Shown: positions 1-10,400 of the stretch, piece by piece
Numbering within the stretch: the stretch's first letter is position 1
How the letters are laid out: every line of letters begins with the position of its first letter
NCBI GenBank assembly: GCA_017881245.1
Contig: JADGRC010000088.1
Coordinates: forward strand, 1 to 48,267
Direction: 5' to 3'
Length of the DNA: 48,267 bases
DNA from: Pseudomonadota bacterium
GTDB lineage: Bacteria > Myxococcota_A > Polyangia > Fen-1088
Made by a program: the position numbers and the translations under genes
The notes under the pieces: model-generated
The model's database searches: none
Told to the model about the DNA's origin: nothing
What the model saw: only the letters and a program-made list of their open reading frames with translations

Positions 1-1794
1 CGCGATCGTGTTCACGTCCTCGCGGTGGGACGTGCCTGCGCCACGGATCTCGATGTGGACGCCTGAATGGAGCTGGATCAGCAGATCGCAGCTCGGCGGA
101 ATTGCGTCGTTGCACTGATAGAAACCGTTGCCCGAGCCGGCGGGGAGATCGAGCACCGCCTGCGGGAATCCGTCCCTGCTCGCGCGAACCCAATCGTCGT
201 ACTGAGCGGCGCTCATTTCGAACCGGGCCAACGTGACGTCGATGCCCACGCCGGCGCGCGCGTAGTGGCGTCGGGTGGCGCCGGCGTCGCGCGCGGTCGG
301 CCCCGCCGAAAAGTCGCCGATGGTGTCGGGCAGCATCAGCGGCGCGACCGGTGGATATAGAACGAACCAATCTTCGTCGTGGTACGCCGTAACCCATCCG
401 GCGGCAACCAGGCGCTTGGCGACGGGCGACGTGGGCGGCAGAGCCGCGCAGCCGATCCCGTATTGCGCGAACAAGCCGCCGTAGTCGCCCGTTCGTTCCG
501 CCGCCGCGTGCGCCGACAGCAGCGCGGCGGGATACGGATCCTGACGGCTATCGATGAAAACGGGCACCCCAGGTACGAACCAGATCAGATATCCACCCTC
601 GTTGTAACGGTTGTACAGCGGTCCCGGGCAGGCGGACACGGCCGCCGCGGCCGCCGCCGGGATCGGACGCCATCCCAGACGAGCGACGGGACGCGCCCAA
701 CACAGGGCCACCGTGATCGCGGCGCCGAGCATCGCCACCGTCGCCAGGGCCAAATTCAGGCGCGGGCGTTCCACATCCGTTGGTCGCGCATGCGACCCAG
801 ACACCGCCGTGGCTGCCGGCAGAGACGGCTGCGTGGGCGAGCCCGGCAGTCGCGCGAGCGGACCGATAAGTCGGCTCATGGCGGGCATCCACAGCAAAAA
901 GAACGGCGAAATATTGCGCATCGCGCGCGCAGCCAGGGGCAGCAGCACCAGAGCGACCGCGACGATCACGCGGTCTTCCCACGAATCGAGGCGTCGCCAG
1001 CGACGAATGACGAGGCCGACCAGCACCAGCGCCCCCAACCAGAACGCTATCTCGATGGGCCCCCTGGGGTACGACGGCAACCATTCCATGATCTGGTTCT
1101 GACGGGAGCGCGCCATCGATTCGCCGATGAAACGCCAAAGCCCGACACCCATCGGCGTCAGCGCCGTCGCAAGGCCAGATAGGCAGGTCACGACCAGCAT
1201 CCGTCGAAACCGCGTCCGATCGCCGAACCAGGAAACGATCGTCGCAGTCAGTAGAGCCGCGCCACCCAATGCAACCGCGCCGTGCAGATTGGCCCACACG
1301 ACGAACAGGAACGGCACGAGCCAAACCCGTTCGGCGGTTACCATGTGGATGAGCAAGACCAGAAACAACAAGCTGACCACCTGAGGGCGTAAGGCCCACA
1401 CCACCGATGCCAGGGGAATGCCGACCAGCGCCAACACGAAATTCACGCCTGGCCGAGCCCGCATCAGTCGATACGCGAGGGCCGAGGCCAGCGTCGCGCA
1501 GGCGGCGGCCACTGCCACGAGGAGCGGCATGCCGCCCGCTCGGTAGAGCGCAAATGACAACGCTTGCCACAACCATTCGTGGTTGGGCCACGGCAGTCCG
1601 CGCGCCGTGTGCGAATACATCTCGACCAGTAGCACGTGCCCGGTGCGAAACAGATCTTGACCAGCGCGCAGGTGCCAGTAGGTGTCGGCCTGCGCTGGCA
1701 TCAGACAGGCGGTCGCGGCGACGGCGACCAGCAACAACACGACGCGCATCGCGGAAAACGTCAAGCCCGGCCCCCGCCCCGCAGACTGGTTCAT
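1..1794 (-). CDS. GT-C-like polytopic membrane protein (3' end outside window)
   Basis: The frame is open from ATG 1794 to the window edge, about 598 codons with no stop seen. The first 330 residues are mostly hydrophobic segments. An early loop contains DTYWHLRAGQDLF, the Asp/His-containing first loop seen in GT-C-type polyprenyl-phosphate sugar transferases. Past the membrane part, a soluble region carries YNRYNEGGYLIW and VFIDSRQDPYP, motifs I associate with uncharacterised bacterial relatives of dolichyl-phosphate-mannose mannosyltransferases. The start overlaps the stop of the upstream gene by 4 bases (ATGA), so the two are probably co-translated. A sugar-transferase role is inferred from topology and motifs; donor and acceptor are unknown. 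Any frame of about 440 codons overlapping this gene on the same strand is a shadow. Confidence 0.75.
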   Translation of the reverse strand, partial: MNQSAGRGPGLTFSAMRVVLLLVAVAATACLMPAQADTYWHLRAGQDLFRTGHVLLVEMYSHTARGLPWPNHEWLWQALSFALYRAGGMPLLVAVAAACATLASALAYRLMRARPGVNFVLALVGIPLASVVWALRPQVVSLLFLVLLIHMVTAERVWLVPFLFVVWANLHGAVALGGAALLTATIVSWFGDRTRFRRMLVVTCLSGLATALTPMGVGLWRFIGESMARSRQNQIMEWLPSYPRGPIEIAFWLGALVLVGLVIRRWRRLDSWEDRVIVAVALVLLPLAARAMRNISPFFLLWMPAMSRLIGPLARLPGSPTQPSLPAATAVSGSHARPTDVERPRLNLALATVAMLGAAITVALCWARPVARLGWRPIPAAAAAAVSACPGPLYNRYNEGGYLIWFVPGVPVFIDSRQDPYPAALLSAHAAAERTGDYGGLFAQYGIGCAALPPTSPVAKRLVAAGWVTAYHDEDWFVLYPPVAPLMLPDTIGDFSAGPTARDAGATRRHYARAGVGIDVTLARFEMSAAQYDDWVRASRDGFPQAVLDLPAGSGNGFYQCNDAIPPSCDLLIQLHSGVHIEIRGAGTSHREDVNTIA

Positions 1795-2819
1795 GGGGGA
1801 GATAACGCGCCGGCGGCGAACGACGCGGCGACGCGCCGGTCCCGCAGCCGCCAGATGCGACCATCCATCAAGAAGTGGTGAAGGTTGATGAATGACAGGA
1901 CGGCCGCCGCGACGACGGGACCTTCGCCAAGAAACCACCGCGCGAACAACGTCAGACCTGGATTGATGGCCAATCCCAGCACCACCACGGTCAGCGCGTA
2001 AAGCGCGAAGAGCCCGGCGCTCTTGCCGCGCGTCTGGTGCCAGCTGGTGATCGACAAATATTGCGCGCCGTGAAAGATGGGAACGAGGACGATGTTGAAG
2101 AACGGGTTCGAAAGTCCAAACAGGAACCACGTGACTTGCGCCAGTACCACGTACCACACGGCCCGAGGCAGTGGCGTACCGAGGCGCCGGCGGCGGTACG
2201 CGAGCAAGGCCACGGACGATAGGCTGGCGACAACGCCTGCGGCGGCGGCCACAAAGACCCACGCGGGCAGAGGGAACCGGAAAAGAGCATCGCGCGTCAG
2301 CTGGTAGGCGGGATTTCGCACCGCGACTTCCAAACGAGACAATCCCAACAGCGACAAAATCCAGGACGCGTACAGCGGAATCGCCACCAGGCGCTTTTCC
2401 GCGAGCGAGAGACGTGCGCCTTGGCGCAAGGGATACAACATCGCCAGCCCCAGCGACTGCCCCGAGTAATGGTATCCCGACCAGATCACGTATGCCGCGA
2501 AGAACACCACGCCCACGCTGCGCGGCCAACCGACGGCCGCGACGGCGACCGCGCCGAGGAGGATGGGAACGAGCAACGTGACCACGGGATGTGCCCGCAG
2601 AATCTCGAGCGAGGTGAATGCGCGCCGGTACGTCGCCGCGTAATGCGGCCCGACAAACAGCAACGTGAGGGCAAAGGCGATGGATGTGGCGATGTCGCCC
2701 CGCCCCGCCGTGGCCAGCACGCCCAGCAGGCCACCGACCAGCAGCGTGAGTCCGGGCCCCAGCAAGAAGAAGTCCGGAACGCCACCGAACAGGTGGTATC
2801 CCGGGCGAGCGCGGTTCAA
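1791..2819 (-). CDS. His-rich polytopic membrane protein of unknown function
   Basis: This 342-residue protein has about eight to nine hydrophobic segments and matches no family I can name with confidence. Histidines lie in repeated short motifs at membrane boundaries: PHY (His59), GYHYSGQ (His117), FHGAQY (His250), SWHQ (His261) and NLHHFLMDGRIW (His314-315). Such spacing resembles membrane-embedded metal enzymes such as carotenoid-cleaving or fatty-acid-modifying proteins, but this is only inference. The start is TTG at 2819; the frame stays open upstream to a stop near 2894 but has no ATG or GTG there. It overlaps the GT-C-like gene downstream by ATGA and probably shares its transcript. 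Confidence 0.7.
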   Translation of the reverse strand: MNRARPGYHLFGGVPDFFLLGPGLTLLVGGLLGVLATAGRGDIATSIAFALTLLFVGPHYAATYRRAFTSLEILRAHPVVTLLVPILLGAVAVAAVGWPRSVGVVFFAAYVIWSGYHYSGQSLGLAMLYPLRQGARLSLAEKRLVAIPLYASWILSLLGLSRLEVAVRNPAYQLTRDALFRFPLPAWVFVAAAAGVVASLSSVALLAYRRRRLGTPLPRAVWYVVLAQVTWFLFGLSNPFFNIVLVPIFHGAQYLSITSWHQTRGKSAGLFALYALTVVVLGLAINPGLTLFARWFLGEGPVVAAAVLSFINLHHFLMDGRIWRLRDRRVAASFAAGALSPP

Positions 2820-2970
2820 ATCCGAAGGATCGCTCGAACCTTTGCGCTGTGTCTCGGACGACGCGAGAATCCGCTCATTGTAACTTAAACGTCACCCGTT
2901 GCGGCGTCTCGCTGGCGCCTGGCCGCTTGCTTGGCGGCCGAACGGGGTCGAATCCGCGCGCCAACCGTCC

Positions 2971-4437
2971 ATGAAACCAACGAAGACCCCAACGAAGCCC
3001 AGCGCGAATATCGCGCCAATGAACCTCGAAGGCGCCGGCGCATTCGCCGGCTTCGGCCCTTTCGCCAGCATGTCTATTTTGGCGATTCTCCTCTTGGCCT
3101 GGACCTCGTCCGGAATCGCACCACTTCGGGACGCTGTCGCGGGCGCGGTTGCCCCGAGTGACTTCGCGACCGACTTCGTGCCGGCCGCCAGAATCGGTCG
3201 GGCACGATCATCGGAAGGGTCTTTCCCGCTTGAAGTTGCGCTCGGAAACGCCGAAGCGGTGCGCCTGGGCGCCGCGCCCTACGCGAACGTCGGGGTGCCG
3301 TTCGGCGCCCACCCACCCCCCGCGGTCCTGTTCGTGGCGGCGCTCGTGCCGCTGGGATTCTCGGGTGCCGCGCTCGCCTGGCTAGTCCTGTCGCTCGCCG
3401 CCCTCGCGTCGGTGTCCTGGGTTGCCGCCCGGGCCCTCGCGGTAGGTGACACCGCATCCCCCGGGACCGCCGGCGCGATGATGCTCTTCCTGGCGCTAAC
3501 TATCTGGCCGCCGGTTCTGCACAACATCGAGAAGGGACAGTGGTCGCTGATCGTGGCGGGCCTGCTGGCGGCGTCGTGGTGGGCGTTCGAGCAGCGCCGC
3601 GACCGGTTGGCGGGTGCCCTGATCGCGATCGCCGCGGCTTTCAAAGTCATGCCTCTCCTGGTCCTGATAGCTTTCGCCGGCGCCCCCGCCCCGCGCCGGC
3701 GCAGGGTCCTCACCGGTGCGGGCACCGCCGGGGTCGTCGCGGTCGCACTGTCGGCGGCCACCCTGGGGGGAAAGGCCTGGCTGGCCTTTTTCCAGTCAGC
3801 CCCGGTCAACACGAGAGGCTGGCAAACCGGTCCCGCCAACACGCTCTCGATCTGGGGCGCCCTGGCGCGGTCTCTGGTCGGCGGCCCGTTCGCGCGGCCA
3901 TTCGTGAGCACGGGCCTCGGAACGTGGGTAGCGCGCATCGTATGGGGAGTCGCCGCAGTCGGATTGATGGCCGCTGCCACCCGGCTGACGCTAGAAACTA
4001 ACAACCGCCCGGTCGCGCCCGGTGACACCGAACCCGCGCCAACCAGATCCTTCGCCGCCTGGTGCGTGTTGGCCGTCGTGCTTGGTCCCCTGTCGTGGAG
4101 TCATGCAGCAACCTTATTGGTCCTTCCCGCGGCGCTGCTCGGCGGTGGTGCGCCGAAACGAGAACGTCCCGCCGTGATCTTCGACCAGCCACCTGAAAGC
4201 GCCGGACCCGTCGGTGAACGTCCGATCCGCCATCTCGTCCACCGTCTAATCTTGGTCGCGGCGTGTGTCGCCTTGACGATTCCACGGATGACTTTGTTCA
4301 CGTGGGCTGGCCCCGTGCCGGTCTCCCCGGGCCGTGGTCTCCTCCTGTCGACGCACATGGCGGCCGCCCTGGCGATTCTCTACTTGGCACTAGCAAGACG
4401 TAGTGGGTCGCCCGGCTCGGCGCGACCGCCGATCTGA
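2971..4437 (+). CDS. DUF2029/GT87-type membrane glycosyltransferase
   Basis: About 488 residues from ATG 2971; a TTG at 2899 would add 24 residues with no membrane character. The layout fits the GT87 (DUF2029) family of polyprenyl-phosphate-mannose-dependent mannosyltransferases: a first transmembrane segment, then an acidic loop with SDFATDF, a GAAPYAN motif, a Pro-rich AHPPPAVLF segment, and GQWSLIVAG with a later AFKVMPLL helix, a common family pattern. The role would be transfer of a sugar to a lipid-linked or surface glycan on the outer face of the inner membrane; acceptor unknown. It faces away from the His-rich membrane protein and converges on the next gene, with a hairpin in the 79-base gap. 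Confidence 0.72.
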   Translation: MKPTKTPTKPSANIAPMNLEGAGAFAGFGPFASMSILAILLLAWTSSGIAPLRDAVAGAVAPSDFATDFVPAARIGRARSSEGSFPLEVALGNAEAVRLGAAPYANVGVPFGAHPPPAVLFVAALVPLGFSGAALAWLVLSLAALASVSWVAARALAVGDTASPGTAGAMMLFLALTIWPPVLHNIEKGQWSLIVAGLLAASWWAFEQRRDRLAGALIAIAAAFKVMPLLVLIAFAGAPAPRRRRVLTGAGTAGVVAVALSAATLGGKAWLAFFQSAPVNTRGWQTGPANTLSIWGALARSLVGGPFARPFVSTGLGTWVARIVWGVAAVGLMAAATRLTLETNNRPVAPGDTEPAPTRSFAAWCVLAVVLGPLSWSHAATLLVLPAALLGGGAPKRERPAVIFDQPPESAGPVGERPIRHLVHRLILVAACVALTIPRMTLFTWAGPVPVSPGRGLLLSTHMAAALAILYLALARRSGSPGSARPPI

Positions 4438-4492
4438 ACCCGTAGGACGACGGCGGCGCGTGAAATCGGCGCGATCGCGCTGTTTTGGTGTA

Positions 4493-4513
4493 CCGCGCCC
4501 TCCTTAGGCGCGG
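4493..4513. terminator. Hairpin between convergent glycosyltransferase genes
   Basis: CCGCGCC (4493-4499) pairs perfectly with GGCGCGG (4507-4513) across a 7-base loop. It sits in the 79-base gap between two converging genes, where a bidirectional terminator is expected. Neither strand has a T-run after the stem, so it is not a canonical intrinsic terminator. Confidence 0.45.
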
Positions 4514-4516
4514 ACG

Positions 4517-6043
4517 TCAGCCCGGGGGCATCGCGTAGGCGAGGACCAACAGCAGGGAGAATGGCAACGCAAACATTATCAACGCCGTGTGCAGGCGCGT
4601 GAAGCGCAGAACAACCGGCGGCCACAGCCACGTGAGGTACCACGGAAACCACAAGCCTGCCACGAACAGAATGCCGAGCGCGACGCAACACCACAGAATC
4701 GGCAAGCGCAGCGTCGCATCGCCCCGCCCCAGGGCGAGGGCCAGCGACGCCCACAAATAGATCAGGACCGCCGGCCATGCACGAGACGCGACTCGCAGGA
4801 CGGAGGATGCAGCCGCCTTGATCGTCTCGCGCGTCGAGTGGCGGGTGACTCGCTCGTTCGGGTTTCCGGCCGCGGTACGTTGCGGCGAATCGGCGGCCGA
4901 GACACCGGACGAATCGCCCAGCCGCCAGCGCTCGGCGACACCCGCGAGCGTACGTGTGCCCGACCAAAACGGGGTATAGGCAAGCACAACCGGCGCAATC
5001 GAAAGGGCCAACATCAACATCGCGGCGCCCGCCCGATGCCGCCAGGACGGCGGCGCGGCGCGCACCGCCAGCACCGCCAGCCAGGGCACGACAAGAAGGG
5101 GAAGCAACTTCACCGCCGCGGCCAAGCCAACCAGCACCGCCGCCAGGATCGTCCGCTGGCGGGCCAGGGCCGCGAACCCGGTCAAGAGCAACGCCACCAT
5201 CACTAAGTCGTTGTGCCCATTGCCCGGCCCCTCGATCAACAACAAAGGATTGAGTACGACCGCGACAAATACGGCGCTCGCACGACTGGCGTCCGTCCGA
5301 CGAACGATCGCCCGCGCCGCGGCCGCCGACGCCAGCACGGCAGCACCCGCACAAACCTTCAATGCGACGGTGGTACCGAGGAGCGAACCCGCTGGCGCAA
5401 GAAACACGACCGCGATCGAAATCAGCGTCCAGAGCGGCCCGTAAGGCGACGGGATGGGCCAGTGCAGGTATGGCCCCGTGGGATCACCCAGACGGACGAG
5501 CTCGGCCTGGGTATGAAGGTACGGATTTAGTCCGTGCACCACGGCCAGCCGGCCGTAGCCGACGTACGCGAACACGTCCGTGGACAAGCTCGGAGGCTGG
5601 ACGAAGGCTAGGAGAGCAACCAGGGGAACCGCCACGGACCAGGTCCATCGCGTGGACAACGTCGCTCCACGCGCGATGAACCAAAGCAGGCCCCCGTACG
5701 TCCCCCACGCGACGATCAGGAGCACGCGAAAGACCGAGGCGTACACGGGCAGCGACATCGGCCGCGCCGACGGCGTCATTCCAAACCAGGCCCGCCACGC
5801 GACCACGGCGGCCGGATTCACGCCGCGCACCGAAACGAAACCGGCCGGCATGACCAGCTGCCAGCCGGTGAAAGCCAAGACGGCGATCACAATGGCTACC
5901 GCGCAGACGCGTGCGCCTTGCTCCGCGTCCGAGGTGATTTGGACGGCATGGCGACTGGTCGTGATAGCGGCACCCCGCGATCTGAACTTGTACGGTTTGA
6001 CGAGGACGCCGGCAAGCGACTTTTGCCCAGTCGCCACCCCCAC
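4517..6043 (-). CDS. MptA/MptB-like alpha-mannosyltransferase-type membrane protein
   Basis: A 508-residue protein from GTG 6043 with about a dozen hydrophobic segments. The first large loop contains PPSLSTDVFAYVGYGRL followed by HGLNPY, typical of the polyprenol-phosphomannose-dependent alpha-1,6-mannosyltransferase (MptA/MptB) superfamily. Later GPGNGHNDL and AAVKLLPLL motifs match the same fold. The first 35 residues are polar, and no strong ribosome site precedes the GTG, so the real start could lie further in. It lies 53 bases after the TolC-like gene on the same strand and may be the last gene of that transcript. Substrate unknown; outside actinobacteria, members act on various surface glycans. 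Confidence 0.72.
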   Translation of the reverse strand: MGVATGQKSLAGVLVKPYKFRSRGAAITTSRHAVQITSDAEQGARVCAVAIVIAVLAFTGWQLVMPAGFVSVRGVNPAAVVAWRAWFGMTPSARPMSLPVYASVFRVLLIVAWGTYGGLLWFIARGATLSTRWTWSVAVPLVALLAFVQPPSLSTDVFAYVGYGRLAVVHGLNPYLHTQAELVRLGDPTGPYLHWPIPSPYGPLWTLISIAVVFLAPAGSLLGTTVALKVCAGAAVLASAAAARAIVRRTDASRASAVFVAVVLNPLLLIEGPGNGHNDLVMVALLLTGFAALARQRTILAAVLVGLAAAVKLLPLLVVPWLAVLAVRAAPPSWRHRAGAAMLMLALSIAPVVLAYTPFWSGTRTLAGVAERWRLGDSSGVSAADSPQRTAAGNPNERVTRHSTRETIKAAASSVLRVASRAWPAVLIYLWASLALALGRGDATLRLPILWCCVALGILFVAGLWFPWYLTWLWPPVVLRFTRLHTALIMFALPFSLLLVLAYAMPPG

Positions 6044-6096
6044 GTCGCAAGCGAGCGGCCGTCGCTTGTCAGCAGCCGGGGATCAACAGCCGGGCG

Positions 6097-7437
6097 TCAG
6101 CGTTCAGGAAACGTGCCCGCGGCGCGACGCAACGACAGATCGGCGACGGCCAGGTCGAAGTGTGCGTTGGCAAGCGCCTCCTCGGCCGCGACCAGATTGT
6201 CCTGTGCCGCCAGGAGATCGATCTGGGTCACTTGACCTGCTTCATACTGGATGCGCACGAGATCGAGCGTTTCGCGGGCCAGGTCCACGGCGCGCGCGAA
6301 GGTCTGCTGCGCCTGCACCTTGGTCTCCACCTGGCGCCGGCCGTTGGCCAGATCGTCGCGAATCGTCTCGCGCAGGACTTCGGCGCGCGCGACCGACTCG
6401 GCCCGTTGCGCCGCCGACAGGTGCCGGCTCGTGTCCCGGACGCCCGCGTCGTAGATCACCCAGTCCAGCTGGGCACCGATGGCCCAGGAATGCCTCTGGG
6501 ACGCAAAGTTGTCGTAGTTGAAGAAGCGCGCGTTGCCGAACCCGGACAAGCTCGGAGCCCATCTCCAGGCATGGCTGCGCACCTCCGCTTCCTCGGCCTC
6601 GGCGGACGCCTCGAGCGCACGAAACTCCGGACGCAAGTGTAACGCGGACGCAAAGTCGTTCTCCGACGAAGGTCCTACGCGGCCCACCGTCTCGGACGCG
6701 GTCGAGGCCGGGTCGACGCGAACCTTGAACGGCGCCTCCGTCTCGATGAGCGTGGCGAGCGCCCGATAGGTTTGCTCACGGACCAGGATCGCTTCGCGTG
6801 CACCCTGCTCGGCGCGCAACAGAGCGACCTCGGCCCGATCCACGTCCACCTTGGTCACGGCGCCGGCCGAAAAACGCGTCTTCGCATTTTCCACGGTCGC
6901 GCGCGCCACCTCGATACTCGATTGTCGGGCTACCAGCACTTCATCGGCGACAGCCGCCGCGTAAAATGTTTGCGCGACGCCAAACAGAACCGCGTTCTCG
7001 GTAGCGTGAACGTTCTCTCGCGTGGCTTCTTCCGTCTTCTCGACCGCCTTCAACCCCGGATAGGCCGCCGGAACCAACAGCGGTTGTGAAAAGCTGAGGA
7101 CACCGTCCAGTTGGTCGATGGGTTGAAGTGTCAAATAGTTCCCCGGCGTCTTGGGGAACGAGAACGCGATGTTGTTGCGTTGATACTTCCCCTGTGCCGA
7201 GACGGTCGGGAACAAGACGGTCCAGGCCTTGTCGACCGTGGCCTTCGCCTGCTCCAGTCTCGCCCGTTCGGCCACCAAGCTGCGGTTCGCTTTGCGCGCC
7301 CTCCCCAAGGCTTCGTCCAGCGTCAGCTCGCGCGGCGCGCCCACGTCCGCGGCGCGCGCGGCGACGATGCCCGACACCGCGGCGATCCCCAGCGCGAGCC
7401 AGAACACCCACCGCGGGACCACCGACGACCGCCTCAC
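6097..7437 (-). CDS. TolC-family outer-membrane efflux channel
   Basis: A 446-residue protein with a signal peptide ending near ARAADV, then LTLDEALGRARKANRSL, the characteristic opening of the outer membrane efflux protein domain. Long alpha-helical stretches rich in Ala, Glu and Arg appear twice, as expected for the two repeats that form the periplasmic tunnel. It would form the exit duct for the RND pump encoded just upstream. The GTG start at 7437 overlaps the pump stop by 4 bases (GTGA), indicating translational coupling. Length is normal. Exported compounds cannot be deduced. Confidence 0.92.
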   Translation of the reverse strand: MRRSSVVPRWVFWLALGIAAVSGIVAARAADVGAPRELTLDEALGRARKANRSLVAERARLEQAKATVDKAWTVLFPTVSAQGKYQRNNIAFSFPKTPGNYLTLQPIDQLDGVLSFSQPLLVPAAYPGLKAVEKTEEATRENVHATENAVLFGVAQTFYAAAVADEVLVARQSSIEVARATVENAKTRFSAGAVTKVDVDRAEVALLRAEQGAREAILVREQTYRALATLIETEAPFKVRVDPASTASETVGRVGPSSENDFASALHLRPEFRALEASAEAEEAEVRSHAWRWAPSLSGFGNARFFNYDNFASQRHSWAIGAQLDWVIYDAGVRDTSRHLSAAQRAESVARAEVLRETIRDDLANGRRQVETKVQAQQTFARAVDLARETLDLVRIQYEAGQVTQIDLLAAQDNLVAAEEALANAHFDLAVADLSLRRAAGTFPER

Positions 7438-10400
7438 GACACCGCCTCCACGCCCATCGCGTGAAGCCCGTCGCCCACCATGCCCCCGTGGGGCAAGTCG
7501 GACGGCACTCGAATCTCGTCGGCGCCCGTCTCGGAATCAGGCCGCGGCTTCATTCGAAAAAGGCGTTTCAATTTCACCGACGCGTCGTCGAACAGCGAAT
7601 ACGCCACCGGTGTCGCCAGCAACGTGAGGAGCAAGGACAGGATTTGTCCCCCCACCACCGGTCCCGCCGTGGCGCGATTGAATTCGGCGCCTATGCCCTT
7701 TGAAAACACCAGGGGCAACATGCCGGCGACGAACGCTGCCGTGGTCATCAGAATCGGGCGCAACCGGTCGCGGTTGCCGTGCAAGATCGCGTCGCGCCGC
7801 GAATGTCCCTGGGCGCGCAGCCGGTTGATGTGGTCGATCTGCAGAATCGAGTTCTTCTTCACCACGCCGAACAGGACCAAAATTCCCAGCATCGTGAAGA
7901 TGTCCAGCCCCTGCCCCAGCAACACCAGCGACATCAACGCGAACGGCACCGTCAACGGCAGACCCAACAGAATCGTAATCGGGTGCAACCACGATTCGAA
8001 CTGCGCCGCCAAGATGAGGTACATGAATACGAACGCCAGGGCGAACGCGACCAAGAAATTCCGCCCGGTCCGCCCGATTTCCTTGGATTGGCCGAACGGA
8101 ACGAATCGATAGTCGGGCGGCAAGTGCATCTGGGCGACCGCCTTCTCAAACGCGGACCCGACCTCGCCGGAGCCGACCCCGGGGATCGTGTTCGCCAGGA
8201 AGGTCACCTGTCGCTGGCGACCATAGCGCGTGATCTGCGATGGACCCTCCGCGCGTTTCAGCTCCACCACATCCAGCAAGGGAACCACCCCGAGCCGCGC
8301 CGATGGGACCGACAACAAGCCAAGCGCATCTTGACTGGTTCGGTACGCCTCGTCGGCGCGTACCAAGATGTCGTACTGGTTGCCGCCGTCGTCGAAACGC
8401 GACACTTTGACTCCGCCAATCAGCAACTGCGCAGCCAACGCGACGTCCGCCACATTGACTCCCAGGTCGGCGGCCTTGCGACGCTGAACCGCGGCCTCTA
8501 TCTCGGGGTTGCCGGTGATGAGCGACGTGTCCGCATCCACCGCCCCCGGAATCGCCTTCAGTTTCGCGAGAGCGACCTTCGAATATTCGGTCAGCTTCCC
8601 GAGATCCGATCCCGTCATGATGTACTGCACGGTCGCGGCGCTGAATCCTCCGCCGCTGAACGCCAACACCGCCGACACGGTGATACGAAAGTCCTTGGGT
8701 TGCTTCGGCACAAGGTCGTTGCGCACGCGGTCTTGCAACTGATCTTGCGAGACCTTTCTCTTATCGGGAGGCACCATCCGCACGAATATCTTGGCCAGAT
8801 TCGCGGTCTTCTCGGCGCCGTCGCCTATCGTCACCATGGTGTCCATAACCTCGGGCCACTGGCGCACGTCGCGCGCCAGGCGCTCGGCGTAGAGGTTCGT
8901 ACTGGCGAGACTCGTCCCCTCCGGCGCGCGCAGGCTGACTTCGAACTGGGCTTCGTCGTTCTTGGGCAAAAAGCCCTTCGGGACCGCCTTGAACAGGGGA
9001 ATGCAAGAACCCAGCGTCGCGAACGACGCCAGGACCACGATCCAGCGGCGGTCGATCACGAACGCCAGCACCGCCATGTACGCTCGTTCGATCGGCCGAT
9101 AGAAGAGATCGACCACCCGCTCCAATAGATACTTCTTTCGCTGGCCGTCCGGCCGCGTGTCCAGACGCAACCACCGCGACGCCAACATCGGCGTCAAGGT
9201 GAAGCTAACGAACAGCGAAATCGCGATGGCCGCCGCCATGGTCAAGCCAAAGCTGCGCAGGAACCGCCCCGGAATTCCGCCCAGGAACGCGACCGGCATG
9301 AACACGGCCAGCAACGACAGCGTGGTCGCCAAGACGGCAAGTCCGATCTCGCGCGTGGCGTAGATCGCCGCCGGCATGGGGCGGATCCTCTTCTCGTCGA
9401 TGAAACGGAAGATGTTCTCCAGAACGACGATAGCGTCGTCTATGACGATGCCGACCGCCAGCGCCAACGCCAGCAGCGTGATCGTGTTCATCGTGAAGTT
9501 CATCAGCCACATCGCCATGAACGTCCCGATGATTGAAGTCGGAATCGCCAGCGCCGCGATCACCGTGCTGCGCAGGTTGCCGAGGAACATCAGCACGACC
9601 AGCGCGGCCAAGAATCCACCCAACACCAGGTGCTCGCGCACGGCGTCCACCGCGGTGCGCGTCGTTTCGGTGTTGTCGCGAATGATCTTCAGCCGCGTGC
9701 CCGTCGGCAACGTCTTCCCGATCTCCCCCAGGCGCTCCTTCAGATCGTCGACGACCTTCACGGCGTTCTGGCCCGACTGCTTACGTATGACGAGAACGAC
9801 GGCGGGACGACCCGAAAGGCTGGCGGCAGTCTCGGCTTCTTCCTCGCCGTCGACGACCCGGGCCACGTCACGAATCAAGATCGGGTGGTCGGCTCCCTGC
9901 CGAACCACCACTTCGCCCACGCCGTCCACGCTGCCCACCCGTCCGCGCACCCGAAACACCAGGCGCTCGGGCCCCGTGTCGACCGCGCCACCCGGAGCGG
10001 TGATGTTCTGGGCCACGATCGCCCTCTGCACGTCGACGGCCGTCAAGCCCGCCGCGCGGAGCTTGATCGGATCCACGAACACCTGAATCTGCCGCTTGCG
10101 GCCCCCAATGATGCTGACCTGGCCCACGCCCGACACGTTTTCCAACGACTGGCGAATCTTCCTGTCGGCCAGCTCCGTGATCTCGCGATTGGGGCGCGTG
10201 GATTCGAGCGCCACCCACAACACCGGCGACGCGTCCGGGTCGACCTTGCTGACGACGGGCGATTCAATCCCCTTCGGCAGATCGGCAAGAACCGTCGCCA
10301 AGTGATCTCTCACCTCCTGTGAGGCCGTGTCGACGTTCTTATCGAGCAGGAACGTGATGAAGACCTGGGACACCCCCTCCGTGGAGGTCGACCGCAATTC

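Noticed and set aside
548-1864. 438-codon open frame on the minus strand
   Set aside because: It overlaps the clear membrane protein gene 1-1794 in another frame; the product is Arg/Gly-rich with no membrane or domain pattern, typical of a GC-rich shadow.
7779-9128. 449-codon open frame on the plus strand
   Set aside because: Antisense to the RND pump with Arg/His/Gln-rich product; a shadow of codon bias.
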